A stretch of DNA of 64,000 nucleotides from Plotosus lineatus (GCA_024760905.1 CM045731.1:57245125-57309124), one strand, 5' to 3'. Counted from the stretch's first letter, positions 41,661-52,160 are shown. The notes: a model not told the origin generated them from the letters alone. Numbers and translations: made by a program.

Positions 41661-43286
41661 CAGTGCAGTACAAAAGTTTTTGCCCCTTTGTCCCACTTAA
41701 CTTTTTCAGATCATCAAACAAATTTAAACATTACACAAAGATAACCCAAGTATTCAAAAAAAAATTGCAGTTAGTTTTTCACAGAGGTTCATGTAGGTTT
41801 GGGAGGATTTTTATTTTATCCAAACCTACATGAACCTCTGTGAAAAACTAATTGCCCTCTTGTTAAAAAGGTGAGGTGATTGTGATTAATTCTATTATTG
41901 GGGAAAACTGAGTTCAATTTCATGGCCACACCCAGGACTGATTGCTGCCAGACATTTCCAATCAGGAGATCCATAACATAAAACCTGTCTCACAAGGTGA
42001 GGTAGGCCATACTGAACACATGATCATGCCGCAATCCAGTGAGCTTCATGAACAAACAAGAAAGAAGATTATAGAGATGAAGACATATAGAGATGAGTAC
42101 AGATGTCAATCTGGAAAAGGATACAAAGTCATTGGTATATCTTTGGGACTCCTGTAGACCACTGTCAGAGCCATTATCCATAAATGAAGAAGGCATGGCA
42201 CAGTGGTGACCCTTCCCAGGAATGGTACAACTACCAAAATTATTACAAGAGCAGGGCACAGACTAACTGGAGAAATCACAAAGGATCCAAAAATCACTTC
42301 TAAACAACTACAAGCTTCACTTGCCTCAGTCAATGTCAATGTTCATGACTCCACCATCAGAAAGACATGAGGCAAAAATGGCATCCATGGAAGAGTTCCA
42401 AGGCAAAAGCCACTGTTGACAAAACAGAATATCAAGACATGAATCACTTTTGCCAAGAATCATCTTGATCATCCCCAAAGTTTTGGGGAAATGTCCTCTG
42501 GACTGATGAAACTAAAGTTGAACTTTTTGGGAGAAATTTATCCCATTACATCTGGTGCAAAAGGAATACTACATTTGATAAAAACACATTGTACCAACAG
42601 TGAAACATGGTGGTGGAAGTGTGATGATCTGGGTCTGCTTTGCTGCTTCAGGACCTGGGCGACTTTTCATGATTGATGGAACCATGAATTCTGCTTGTTA
42701 CCAAGAAATCCTGGCAAAGGATGTTCGTCCATCAGTTCGAGACCTCAAGCTATAGCGCACCTGGGTTCTTCAGCAAGACAATGATCCGAAGCACACCAGC
42801 AAGTCTACTTCTGAATGGATAAAAAAGAACAAAATGAGGACTTTGGAGTGGCCTAGTTAATGTCCCGACCTGACCCCTATTGAGATGCTGTGACATGACC
42901 TTAAAATGGCTGTTCAAGCACGAAAACCATCCAGTCTGTTTGATCTTAAACAATTCTGTAGAGAAGAGTGGGCCAAAGTCCCATCACAGTAATGTGAAAG
43001 ACTCATCGCCTCTTATCACAAATGCTTGACTGCAGTTATTGCTGCTAAAAGTGGTTCAACCAGCTATTAGGTTTAGGGGCAATTACTTATTCACAAGGGC
43101 CCTTGTAGATTCAGACACCCCTCCCCCATAACAAATGCAATTGGCTACTGAAAACTGCTGTTTGTATTTACTTGTGTTTTATCTTTGTATAATATTTATG
43201 TCTGTTGATCTGAAATGGATGACAGTGACAGACATGTAAAAAATGTCAGAAATTGGTCATGTGGCAAAAACTTTTGTACTGCACTG
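41661..43286 (+). mobile_element. Tc1-like transposon, both ends present
   Basis: 1626 bases flanked by TA (41659-41660 and 43287-43288). The left end cagtgcagtacaaaagtttt is inverted at the right as aaaacttttgtactgcactg. The internal left part repeats a short inverted segment (about 41780-41860, aaacctacatgaacctctgt in both orientations). Transposase sequence is spread over several frames: HTH part near 42100-42340, WTDETKVELFG near 42500, VMIWVCFAASGP near 42620, and SQHLNRG-type complement near 42880. Indels and stops inactivate it. It is the reference copy for 4536-6239 and 16910-18009. Confidence 0.93.
42100..43070 (+). pseudogene. Tc1-like transposase pseudogene
   Basis: The DNA-binding half (42100-42370) matches QSGKGYKVIGISLGLL and TKDPKITSKQLQASLASVN-type sequence with a stop replacing Q at 42157. 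The catalytic half begins FWGNVLWTDETKVELFG with the first aspartate. FIDGTMNSACYQEILAKDV-like and [23 protein letters not shown] segments hold the second, and the acidic residue of the DxxPIEML-like block lies near 42870. The frame is interrupted at least four times. Confidence 0.8.
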
Positions 43287-43474
43287 TATTGGTATAAGGA
43301 ATTCTAAGAAGACCTACATTTTCAGTTTGCCCAAATGCAGAAAATATGTATTATTTAATTATTAAACGCGCCTAGATTTACCTTAAAAATACAGTAGAAC
43401 AAAATAAACACATCTTCATAGAAACTAAAAAAATTGAAGTGTGGTAAAAAATAGAAAAAGGTAGATTTCAAGAG

Positions 43475-43971
43475 TGTTGGAATAACTGTACATATGAATT
43501 ACCACAGCTCTAATTAAACCTGTTTTGTTACTCATTAAGTATAAATGTTGTAAACTGCTTGCTGAGGTATTTTGCAGAAACATCTCTATCTCAAGGGGAG
43601 GCAGCCGAGTGGAAACAACCTTGAAGTTCTCACACAACAACAGGATGACTCCCTAACTGCAGCTCGATAGTGAGCTCAAATGAACATTCTAAACTAGACA
43701 AAGTAGATAAGCATAGAACAATGATGAAGGTCATGATGCTGATTCACATACACCCCTCCCCTTTAGGAAATCAATATGGCATGTGTAACTAGAAATCACC
43801 CTAATAAAAGAGGTTTTCAGTCAGGTTTCAAGCGAGAGCAGCTAGGAGACTTGTAATTGGCTGTCGACCTGACTGCTTTCCTCATTTATGGGGACGAACT
43901 TAACACTCTCAGTGTCTTTCTTCCAGTGTGTGCGTGTTTTTATTATGTCTGTGTTGATTTAGAACCTGACA
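43475..43971 (+). mobile_element. Endogenous retrovirus 5' LTR
   Basis: 497 bases beginning TGTTGGAATAACTG and ending GAACCTGACA, with an AATAAA at 43803-43808 and a GT/T-rich downstream part, as expected for R-U5. It begins immediately after the duplicated flank of the Tc1 copy (aggtagatttcaagag). No matching 3' LTR was found in the window. The assignment as LTR is supported by the primer site six bases after its end. Confidence 0.8.
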
Positions 43972-43977
43972 TTAACT

Positions 43978-43995
43978 TGGTCCTTCGAGCCGGAT
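43978..43995 (+). promoter_or_regulatory. Retroviral primer binding site for tRNA-Tyr
   Basis: TGGTCCTTCGAGCCGGAT is the exact complement of an 18-base tRNA 3' end including CCA, and the acceptor/T-arm sequence matches eukaryotic tRNA-Tyr as I remember it. It lies six bases after the LTR end. Confidence 0.75.
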
Positions 43996-44619
43996 GCCAA
44001 CATACCCGACGATTCCTGCTGACGTGGTAGAGACCGGTGAAATTCTTGGCCAAGGCAACTCAAGAGTGAGTTGACGTCAGACCCTTTTTGGGACCGGGAG
44101 GATCGACCTGTCGGCAGGGATCCAAGGGTTGATGGCAATCCGAGGAGGAGACATGGGGTGAGTTAATTTCTTTTACAAAACAGAAGTGAATGAGCTCCGT
44201 AACAAAGGTTACATAAAATGGATAGTACAAAACCCTGGGTATTCTAGACAATGGCGAGTAAATAAATTCCGCACAAAGTGTAGGGAAATCAAAAGTCTCA
44301 AACTGTAGGACAATTAAAAGTATTATAGTGCAGGGAAAGAAGGGAGAGCGGACTTCCCTGTTTTGAGAGATAAAACGGCCGTGGATGAATGAATGTGTGG
44401 GTGTGAATGGAGGACGTAATCCTTGATTAACCTCCTCATATAAACAACTGCGGGATCAATACAATAAGTTCCTGAGGATGCAGAGGCAAGAATCCTCCGC
44501 CTGAAAAGGTAGAAGCTTGAGGGTTACCACGGGAATAGTTTATTGTTGTCTTGCAGCAAGATAAACCAGTGTTAGGACACCCGAGGTGCAACAAACCACT
44601 GGTCTAAATTGGGTTAAAA

Positions 44620-46075
44620 TGGGGGTAAAAATAGTGGACCTAGAGATAAATTAGAATGTGGAGATTGGAAAGCAGTAGAAAAACAAAAACCTGATAGAAA
44701 TAAATATTTAGATTTATGGGTTAGTAAGTATGGATTCAACGGACAGTTAAATGTAAAAAGATTAATAGAATTACAGAGAGGTATTAGGCACCAAAGAGAC
44801 AATTCATGGATGTGGTGAAGGAGGACATGAAGGCAGTTGGTGTAAGAGGAAAAGATGCAGAGGATAGGGTGAGATGGAGGCAGATGATTCGCTGTGGTGA
44901 CCCCTGAAGGGAAAAGCCGAAAGGACAAGAAGAAGAAGAAGACAGGGAGGTATTAGGTGGAACTGTAAAAATAATAAAGAAAAAATGAAAAAACAAGGAT
45001 GGGAAGAAACAGAGGTGTGGCTTAAAACAGCAAATAAGAAACACAAATGAGATAAACAAGCAAAAGAAAAGAAAGAAAGAGAAAAAGAAGAAGAGAAGAA
45101 ACAAAGACAAGAGAAAGAGAAAGAAAAAGCAAGTGAAAAAGATTTTTAAAAAAAGCCAAAAAGAGGAAGTGGTGTTTCACTGAAAAGAGGATGATGAAAC
45201 GGGACCAGTAGTTTGAAGATGTAATAAGCAGCGACCAGAAGAGCCCGAGGAAAAAGACAATGACGGAGTTGAAGGAGCAAACAGATTATATCCGAACCTA
45301 GATCGATCACAGTTACCACATACCCCACCACCGACATATACTCAAAGCAAAAATACAGAAAAACCGATGACACGTAGTCACGCTCCACAACCGTTTAACT
45401 GGTCAAGGTCCTTTGGAAAAACCCTTAGCCCAATACCAATACTACCACCATTAAGCCCAGACGATGTGGACCAATATCCCATGATAGAAGTAGCAAACCC
45501 AAATGCAGGACAAGGTGGAAATCAACCACCAACAATGCTAGTGTACAGGAATTGGAACCAAGAAGATATTCGAAAAGCTCTAGAGGGTATGTCATCTCAA
45601 AAAGAGCATGCTGGTGAAGTCACCAGACAAATGCAGGACCTCATCAGATCTTATCACTTAAATGGAGTAGAAGTTCAATAAGCGTTCATGAGTAGTCTAG
45701 GAATAGACTGGCACAAAATACACAGTAACTGGAGCCCTCTGGGTCCTGATAATCAGCCACTACCCCATGACGAACAAGAATTGGCATTAAGAGTGAGACA
45801 AATGTTTGAAAGAATTCAAAATAGGTTCCGTCAGCAGGCTGACTCAACAACCCTAGGCAGGATTAAACAAGAAGAAGATGAGCTGTGGGACGACTTCCGT
45901 GTCAGATATGAAAAAGCATTCCGTCTGCATAGTGGAATTGTAGATGACAGACAACCACAAGGTCCTTATTAAATGCATCTGAAAAATGGCCTACATAGTG
46001 CATCTATTGAAAGCGTCAGAGGTTGGATAGAGAAACATGTGGTGGGCTACGGACGTATGCAGTTGGACACCTACA
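44620..46075 (+). pseudogene. Endogenous retrovirus gag, broken
   Basis: After a leader (43996-44619), a matrix-like start near 44620 has early stops. A lysine/glutamate-rich stretch (45050-45150) precedes a capsid-like region in one frame from 45367, containing a Pro-rich link and SQKEHAGEVTRQMQ. In-frame stops at 45679-45681 and 45970-45972 interrupt it. Length, PYPM-like entry and helical content suggest a gamma/epsilon-type retroviral capsid, known from fish endogenous retroviruses. A LINE fragment is inserted at 44789-44941, and the sequence is cut at about 46076 by another LINE. No protease or RT follows. It cannot produce Gag. Confidence 0.7.
44789..44941 (+). mobile_element. RTE-type LINE 3' tip inside ERV gag
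   Basis: A 153-base insertion with the end of the LINE coding region and 3' terminus (gacccctgaagggaaaagcc, aggacaagaagaagaagaa). Duplications acagagaggtattagg (44773-44788) and acagggaggtattagg (44942-44957) differ at one base. Confidence 0.92.
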
Positions 46076-46963
46076 TAGACTACCTGTGTGCTCTTACCTC
46101 TGCTTTCATAAGTCACCCTATGCTCCTCTTTCTTTTTGAAGAAAGTATTCACCACAGCCATTTCCATCCTTTTTGCAAAATCGATCAACATCTGTCCTTC
46201 TGTGTTCCTGTCCTGGATACCAAACCTGCCCATCACTTCCTCGTCCCCTCTGTTGCCTGCACCAACATGTCCATTGAAGTCTGCTCCAATGACCACTCAT
46301 TCACCTCTGGGGGTACTCTGCATCACTTCATCTAACTCACTCCAGAATCTCTCCTTCTCTTCTAGCTTACATCCTGCCTGTGGGACATAAGCACTAACAA
46401 CATTGACCATCACGCCTTCAGTTTCTAAACTGAGACTCATGACTCTGTCTGACACTCTTTTCACTTCGAGAACATTCCTGACAAACCTCTCCTTCAAGAT
46501 GACTCCTACTCCATTTCTCTTCCCATCCACACCATGATAAAACAGCTTAAACCCTGCTCCTAAGCTTCTAGCCTTGCTACCTTTCCACCTGGTCTCCTGA
46601 ACACACAGTATGTCCACCTTCCTCCTCTGCATCATGTCAGCCAGCTCTCTGCCTTTTCCTTGTATTTTCCAACATTCAAAGTCCTTACTCTCAGTCCAAC
46701 CTTTCCTCTTCTCTCTCTGCCTACGGACACGCCTCCCGCCTCTCCTTCTTCGACGTCTTCGACCAACAGTAGTCCAATTTCCATCAGCACCCTGTTGGTT
46801 GACAGCACTGATGGCCGTCGTTGTTAACCCGGGCCTCGACCGATCCGGTACGAATTCTGCTTTGACCATTTGCATTTTTAATGTGGCAGAAGTTTTACGC
46901 CGGATGCCCTTCCTGTCTCAACCCTCTGTATTCATCCGGGCTTGGGACCGGCATAAGGGGGAG
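46076..46963 (-). mobile_element. RTE-type LINE 5' part (endonuclease only), minus strand
   Basis: On the minus strand from 46963: leader (atgaggcgcg), basic region (RRRRRRGGRRVRRQREKRKG), endonuclease with CVQETRWKGSKARSLGAGFK, VIGADFNGHVGAGNR and TYESRGKSTQVVY. It then ends abruptly at 46076 in ERV gag sequence. The 3' half is missing, unlike the usual 5' truncation, which implies a later deletion or rearrangement breakpoint at 46076. A frame break lies near 46300. Confidence 0.88.
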
Positions 46964-46994
46964 AGACATTTTAGTCCCCCCCCACCCCCCCGCG

Positions 46995-47125
46995 CCTCAT
47001 GGCTCCATTAGTTCCCTTGACTTAGTATTCCCGTAATTTACTATCCCTAGTGTTCAATAAATCGTCTGAACTTTCTTTTGGTCTCCTACATCTCTCGGTC
47101 CAACGCACACACCCCAGGCTTAACA
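46995..47125 (+). repeat. Gypsy LTR fragment (3' part)
   Basis: The sequence caataaatcgtctgaacttt, cttttggtctcctacatctc and ending accccaggcttaaca is the end of the same LTR family as 37069-38285, here in plus orientation. Ly6 upstream homology begins at the next base, 47126. Confidence 0.82.
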
Positions 47126-47213
47126 ACTGGAAAGTCAATAAAATTTCTCTGGTGATTGTCGCTTCATTAGAACAGGATCCAAATCAGGATAATCAGTGAA
47201 AGTAGATTTGCAG

Positions 47214-47225
47214 GAAACTGAAACT
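47214..47225 (+). promoter_or_regulatory. ISRE-like element
   Basis: GAAACTGAAACT, a full match to GAAANNGAAANN, about 105 bases before the TATA box and 197 bases before the start codon. It is conserved at 24747-24758. Confidence 0.65.
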
Positions 47226-47264
47226 GAGTCTGTGTGACTTCTCACAAAACGAAAATATTATGTT

Positions 47265-47272
47265 ATTTGCAT
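47265..47272 (+). promoter_or_regulatory. Octamer motif
   Basis: ATTTGCAT, the POU/Oct octamer, in all four promoter copies of the window. Confidence 0.5.
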
Positions 47273-47328
47273 CAACTAAACTCCATCCTCTTTCCCCCCT
47301 TTCACTCTTTAACCAAATCTTACATTCC

Positions 47329-47336
47329 TATAAATA
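47329..47336 (+). promoter_or_regulatory. TATA box of the plus-strand Ly6 gene
   Basis: TATAAATA about 86 bases before the start codon, giving a plausible short 5' UTR. Confidence 0.7.
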
Positions 47337-47421
47337 GCAGAATTCCCATCAAACCTTCACATTTTATCTTCATCTGCTTCATATCTTCACATCTCAACTT
47401 CTTCTGCAAAAAACACCAAGA

Positions 47422-48031
47422 ATGAAGGTTCAAGTTCTGCTGCTGCTCATCTGCATGCATTTCTCCAAAGGTAATAAAATACTTAAATAGAGGAAATAAA
47501 TAGAATTCATCTCAGTCCAATTTTTCCAAAGCAGTCCAGAACGATAAATTTCTGTTTTCATTGTACATTTCATCTCATGATCATGAAATGATTATATTTC
47601 GTTTTGTAGCTTTTGGGATGATGTGCTACACCTGTGATCATGAAGACTGTTCAAAAACAGTGAACTGTGAAGAAACTCAAGATCATTGCATCACTTCATC
47701 AGGTGGATTTACTCAAACATTAAAGACAGTTTTGAATTGCTTTTTTTGCATTAATCTCATCAGACATATACAGAGAGACAGAGAATAATTGAAGTCCAAA
47801 TCCTTAACGCAGTGGGCTGAGGTGTAAGACCTCATGTGTGCCCATTAGAAACTCAAACAGAATCACTGCTCCGTGAGTGTCGAGCCTATGAATTATAAAC
47901 CTGAAATGAAGAAGTGTTTTAATAATGAAACAAAAAAGATTTTATTTCACTGCATTTTGTGCGAATTCAAAATGAACCTGGCGCTGTACTATACCACTAA
48001 TACATGGACTTCATCTTCATATTAAAAAACG

Positions 48032-48115
<84 letters not shown>

Positions 48116-48345
48116 TATTTATGCTATTTAGACTTTGCGTTTTTAGACTTTATGTAAATCTGTAATTATGCATAGAAATGAACATTATTGACAATTAAAT
48201 ATTGACAGCAGCAGCAGCAACAACTACAACAACAACAGCAGTAATAATAATACGTAATAATAATAATAATAATAATAATAATTATTATTATTATTATTAT
48301 TACTTGGGAAAAAAACGAGTTATTGTTATGTGATATACTTTAAGG

Positions 48346-48399
<54 letters not shown>

Positions 48400-48612
48400 C
48401 ACCAAGGGGACGACACCTTGTCAGTGAAAGGATGCGCATCCAAAGAGTTGTGTGAGACAGCTGGATCACTTCACACAGAGGCACTAAGCACAGGAATCGT
48501 TAAGGCCAGTGTGAAGTGCTGTGAGGGGAATCTGTGTAACGGTGCTGAGAGATTCACTGTGAGGTTCCTCCTCATGATGGTCCCTCTGCTCCTCTCCATC
48601 CTCTGCTGCTGA
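47422..48612 (+). CDS. Ly6/uPAR-family GPI-anchored protein, plus-strand gene
   Basis: Coding exons are 47422-47470, 47610-47702 and 48398-48612, joined by GT-AG introns in phase 1, giving 118 residues. MKVQVLLLLICMHFSK is a typical signal peptide. The mature chain has ten cysteines (22, 25, 30, 36, 43, 60, 66, 88, 89, 94) and the CC-x4-CN motif of the LU/three-finger fold. NGAE (95-98) followed by a hydrophobic end (100-118) fits GPI anchoring, so the protein should sit on the outer membrane leaflet. One exon for the signal and two for the LU domain is the standard Ly6 gene plan. It differs from the minus-strand paralogue mainly at residues 37-46 and 48-73, including five extra residues (QGDDT region). 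It is probably interferon-inducible, judged from the promoter. The family includes receptors, complement regulators and others, so no specific ligand can be given. Confidence 0.9.
47703..48397 (+). repeat. Ly6 intron 2 with CT, CA and AAT microsatellites
   Basis: CT runs at 48031-48082, CA at 48083-48112, AAT/ATT at 48245-48302 and a second CT run at 48350-48395 that forms the polypyrimidine tract of the exon-3 acceptor. The minus-strand paralogue has a shorter CT-type tract before its exon 3. Intron 2 of this gene lacks the LINE and SINE found in the paralogue. Confidence 0.85.
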
Positions 48613-48861
48613 ACTCGAGATGGAACACACTGAACACTAATCACAATGAGTGCAGTGGGGGTAAAATAAAAAAAAAAAACGTGTATTCCTTGGTTGGGTT
48701 TTTAGTTTGTCTGATTTTTTTGTTTGTTTTAGAAAATATAAAATATGTCTTTTTAAATACCAGAATATATAAAATCTATATATGGAGTTGGAGTGAAATG
48801 TAGTTTTCTTATTTAAATTTATTGAAATGGTTTTTATTTTTATCAACCTGTTTCCCAAATA

Positions 48862-48867
<6 letters not shown>

Positions 48868-48902
<35 letters not shown>

Positions 48903-48928
48903 GGTGTTGTTGTTGTTGTTTTGCTGTT

Positions 48929-48962
<34 letters not shown>
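48868..48962. repeat. ATT microsatellites in Ly6 3' UTR
   Basis: Two (ATT)n runs separated by a short GTT-rich link. Confidence 0.9.
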
Positions 48963-48963
<1 letters not shown>

Positions 48964-49033
48964 TTTATTATTGCAAATCATTTATTCTTAGATAATCATG
49001 ATGTCATGATATCTGTGTTCATTGTATTTTTTC

Positions 49034-49039
49034 AATAAA
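49034..49039 (+). promoter_or_regulatory. Poly(A) signal of the plus-strand Ly6 gene
   Basis: AATAAA, 422 bases past the stop codon, in sequence shared with the minus-strand paralogue's 3' end (ttcaataaacaaatatagag). Confidence 0.65.
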
Positions 49040-49369
49040 CAAATATAGAGCCTTTGTACTATATGTATAACAAATACTGTTTATTTAAGCAGCGCAACAT
49101 TAAAAGAGCACTTACAGTGAAAAGCATGTGGATTGTGTTTGTTTGGAATTTTTCCTTCCAGTTTGTTTGTTTGGAGAGCGTAATACATTTCCACAACGTT
49201 GTTTGTGGTTTCTTGAAGTACATAGGTAACATTTCAGGTTATGTTGGTTCTCTCTATCTGCTGGCTGTATGTTGGCTGAGGTCCGAAAAAAGACAGGACA
49301 CAGGGTTTTACAACGTTCCTGCAAGTACATGCATCAGTCCTGCCACTGTTATTTTTATGAAAATGAATG

Positions 49370-50025
49370 AAGTGTTACTTTTATGGAGCTGCGCTCTGTC
49401 TGGTATCTCGGCTGGTGGAGAGTGCGCAGAGCCTGGGTAGAAAATATGGTGGACAGGCTGTTACCCAGGCATCAAGTCATCCCCCTGCTCGGCGCCACTG
49501 GAAGGATCCAATGGAAGGGCAGAAGCCGATACGACTGGGTTCCGCTGCAGGAGTTGCCAGAAGGTTGCAGTGAATGAACTGCCTCAGGAGACTCGACTCC
49601 TGATTAGAAACACGCTGACGGCGATGCAGCTCCTCTTGATGAAAGTCAGCAATGGTTCTTTTACCTCAACCTCAAACCATAGACCCAGGGTGAATTCAGT
49701 CGTGGTATCAGGAAAGTAGGAGGCCAGCGCAAACGCTATAAAGACTCCATCAAAGCATACCTGAAGGACTTCAACATCAACATTGCAACATGGGAAACCG
49801 CAGCACTTGATAGACTGGCTTGGCGCAACCTGATTCACAAAGGTGAAAATCCACTCAGAGAATAAACGTTTGAACGCAGCCAAAGATAAACGTAAAACAC
49901 GCAAAGCTCGAGCTGACCAATCTATCAACACGACCCCCTCTCACTGGTGTCCAATTTGTGTGAGGGGTTTTCACGCTCGTATTGGCCTTACAAGCCACCT
50001 GGGAACACATCACCCCGCCTCTTAG
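49370..50025 (+). pseudogene. Non-LTR retrotransposon C-terminal fragment with C2H2-like motif
   Basis: Plus-strand pieces: VDRLLPRHQVIPLLGATGRI and QWKGRSRYDWVPLQELPEGC (49440-49570), then in other frames GGQRKRYKDSIKAYLKDFNI and AALDRLAWRNLIHKG (49712-49850). A 60-residue run (49843-50025) ends with CPICVRGFHARIGLTSHLGT and a final His. A basic tail with a C-x2-C-x12-H-x3-H finger is a common C-terminal end of CR1/jockey/RTE-like fish LINE proteins. A SINE piece (49604-49690, minus) lies inside. The clade is not resolved. Confidence 0.5.
49604..49690 (-). repeat. SINE family A core fragment
   Basis: The plus-strand text gaaacacgctgacggcgatg and gaaagtcagcaatggttctt is the complement of the SINE core. 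Head and tail are absent. Confidence 0.65.
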
Positions 50026-50247
50026 ACACTGTGTTGTTTGTGTTGCTATGATCATACTCAATATCGAGTCGACGAACATCATCATCATATATGTGTCTGT
50101 GTGTGAGTGTGTGTGTGTGCGCGTATGTGTGAGTATGTGTGTATGTGTGTGTTTGTGTGTGTGTATGCGTGTTTGTTTGTATGTGTTTATGCGTCTGTCT
50201 GTGCTCGTGTATGGTTGTGTGTCTGTGCACGTGTGTGTGTTTGTGTG

Positions 50248-50287
<40 letters not shown>

Positions 50288-50349
50288 TGTGTATGTGTGA
50301 GTATGTGTGTGTGTGTTTGTGTGTATACGTGTGTGTCTGTATGTGTGTC

Positions 50350-50401
<52 letters not shown>

Positions 50402-50494
50402 AGAGGGGTTGTGGGTGTGTGTGATTATAGTCAGAGCCCAAAGTTACAGAAAATGAACTGAACTAGTCAGCAGGACTAGTTGTGTCTGTGTGTG

Positions 50495-50539
<45 letters not shown>

Positions 50540-50844
50540 TATAGATATTTGTGCATTTGGGTATGGGCGTGTTTCTGTGTAAGTGCACGTGTGTGTGTGT
50601 TTGTGTATGCATGTATGCTTGTGTGTATGTCTCTGTGTATGTGTGTGTATGTGTATGAGTGTTTGTGTCTGTGTATGCATTTGTATGTGTGTATTTGTAT
50701 GTATGTATGTATGTGTATGTAATTATATATATTTGTGCGTGTGAGTGTGAGCCTGTGTGTGTCTGTGTGTGTGTGTGTGTGCACGTCTGTAAGTGCATGT
50801 ATGTGTGTTTTTGTGTATGAGTGTGTATCTGCTTGTGTGTATAT

Positions 50845-50918
<74 letters not shown>

Positions 50919-50944
50919 TTGTATGTATGTGTATGTATATGTAC

Positions 50945-52160
50945 GGGGCAGTGATGGTCTAGTGCAGGGGTCGGCAACCTTTTTTACTCAAAGAGCCATT
51001 TGGGACCGCCCCTCATGAAAAGAAAGCACCCGGAGCCACAACCCATTTTGACATCATTATATATATTATGCATGTATATATCATGCTATGTACAAAAAAC
51101 TATTGCATTAGTGAAAATGAAATCAACTAACTGCTGCAGAGAACACAGAATTTTATTTCTACATGTAACAAAAAGCATTTTACACTTGGTTGATGCTTAA
51201 TTTCAAATAAAATATCTTTATATATTTGAGTCCTCGTATTTAAGAAATAAAAATCCAAACTTACCCAACCCACTGAGCAAAAAATGCAAACAGCCTGCAG
51301 TCACCTGTCCTCTTATTTATGAGATAAAAATCCAAACTTATCCAAATATTATCCAACGATATATGATTATATGAACGAACAAAGCAAACCAAAAAAATGT
51401 GCATTCTGCTTCTTTTCCAATCGCGTGTAATGGAGTGTGCAGCCAGTTGTCCTCCTGAATTAAAAAAAGGACTACTTCACCTAATATATAGTTATGTATT
51501 TATGTCACTTTTATATTTCACATACACGCACGCACATATGCACGCATAACGCCGAAAAACGCCGGCTGCCAGACGTGAGGAACGCCAGGAATTCGAATGT
51601 CGCACATCGACGGATGTGACGCATATTTTGGGCGGTAAAAATATTATAAATGTTTAATTTTAATGTTACAAGTTTACGATAATCTTCAAATTCAGAATTA
51701 TATTTAAAAATGAACAAACTAAAATAAAATTTAATTTTTATAAAATACTCATTATTTTCCAAAGTCACAGGGAGCCACAACAGAAGGATGAAAGAGCCAC
51801 ATGTGGCTCCGGAGCCATGGGTTGCCGACCTATGGTCTAGTGGATAGGGCACAGGATCGCTGATCCTAAGGTTGGGGGTTCAAGTTCTCACAGGGTTGTC
51901 ACTGTCCTCCAGTGCAGCTAACTGGGTTATCAAAGGTGGGCCATGTCTCTCACTGTCGATGGTGAGAGGCATGTAAAAGAACCATTGCTGACTTTCGTAA
52001 AGAGCAGGCTGCAAAGCCGTCAGAGTGTTTCTGTCCCTTGCTAAAGGGTTTGTGACAGGAAGGGCATCCGACGTAAAAACCATTCCAAATCAAATGTACA
52101 AATCAGATGATTCATTGTGGCGAATGGGAAAAAGCCGAAAAGGATAACAGAAAAGAAAGA
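50945..52160 (+). repeat. SINE family B, split by a hAT element
   Basis: The head (ggggcagtgatggtctagtg) is at 50945-50964, and the rest continues at 51835-52160. The second part has the B box GGTTCAAGTTC, core, caggaagggcatccgacgta and the LINE-type end (cagatgattcattgtggcga, aaaagccgaaaaggataaca). Joining the two parts across the hAT element gives a normal family B SINE. Confidence 0.9.
50965..51834. mobile_element. Non-autonomous hAT transposon, 870 bases
   Basis: The ends caggggtcggcaacc and (complement) cataggtcggcaacc form an imperfect 15-base inverted repeat of hAT type. An exact 8-base duplication, gtctagtg, lies at 50957-50964 and 51835-51842. Secondary inverted segments (aaagagccatttgg near the left, agagccacatgtggctccgg near the right) lie inside. 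There is no transposase frame, so mobilisation in trans is inferred. Confidence 0.93.

Larger units (their letters stand above)
36296..43474. repeat. Segmental duplication, right unit
   Basis: Direct-orientation counterpart of 1-6690 (see that entry for landmarks). Differences are a short Gypsy element (37069-38285) where the left unit has Rex3-like DNA, a Tigger-like remnant from 38893 in place of 3240-3540, and a complete rather than truncated Tc1 copy. The unit ends where a retroviral LTR starts at 43475. Confidence 0.8.
47126..47421 (+). promoter_or_regulatory. Ly6 promoter region, plus-strand gene
   Basis: Homologous over its length to the upstream region of the minus-strand gene (24860-24562) and to 62120-62336 and 63840-64000. 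It contains, in order, an ISRE-like element, an octamer, a pyrimidine-rich block (cctctttccccccttt), a TATA box and the 5' UTR (cttcacatctcaacttcttc). Conservation of these elements among copies that otherwise vary supports regulatory function. Confidence 0.7.

Noticed and set aside
42250..42480. CRISPR-like or tandem spaced repeats
   Set aside because: No regularly spaced repeats with unique spacers exist anywhere in the window. Repeats are microsatellites or dispersed transposons.
45367..45972. Domesticated retroviral gag gene
   Set aside because: In-frame stops, a LINE insertion upstream and an adjacent LTR with primer site point to a decayed provirus.
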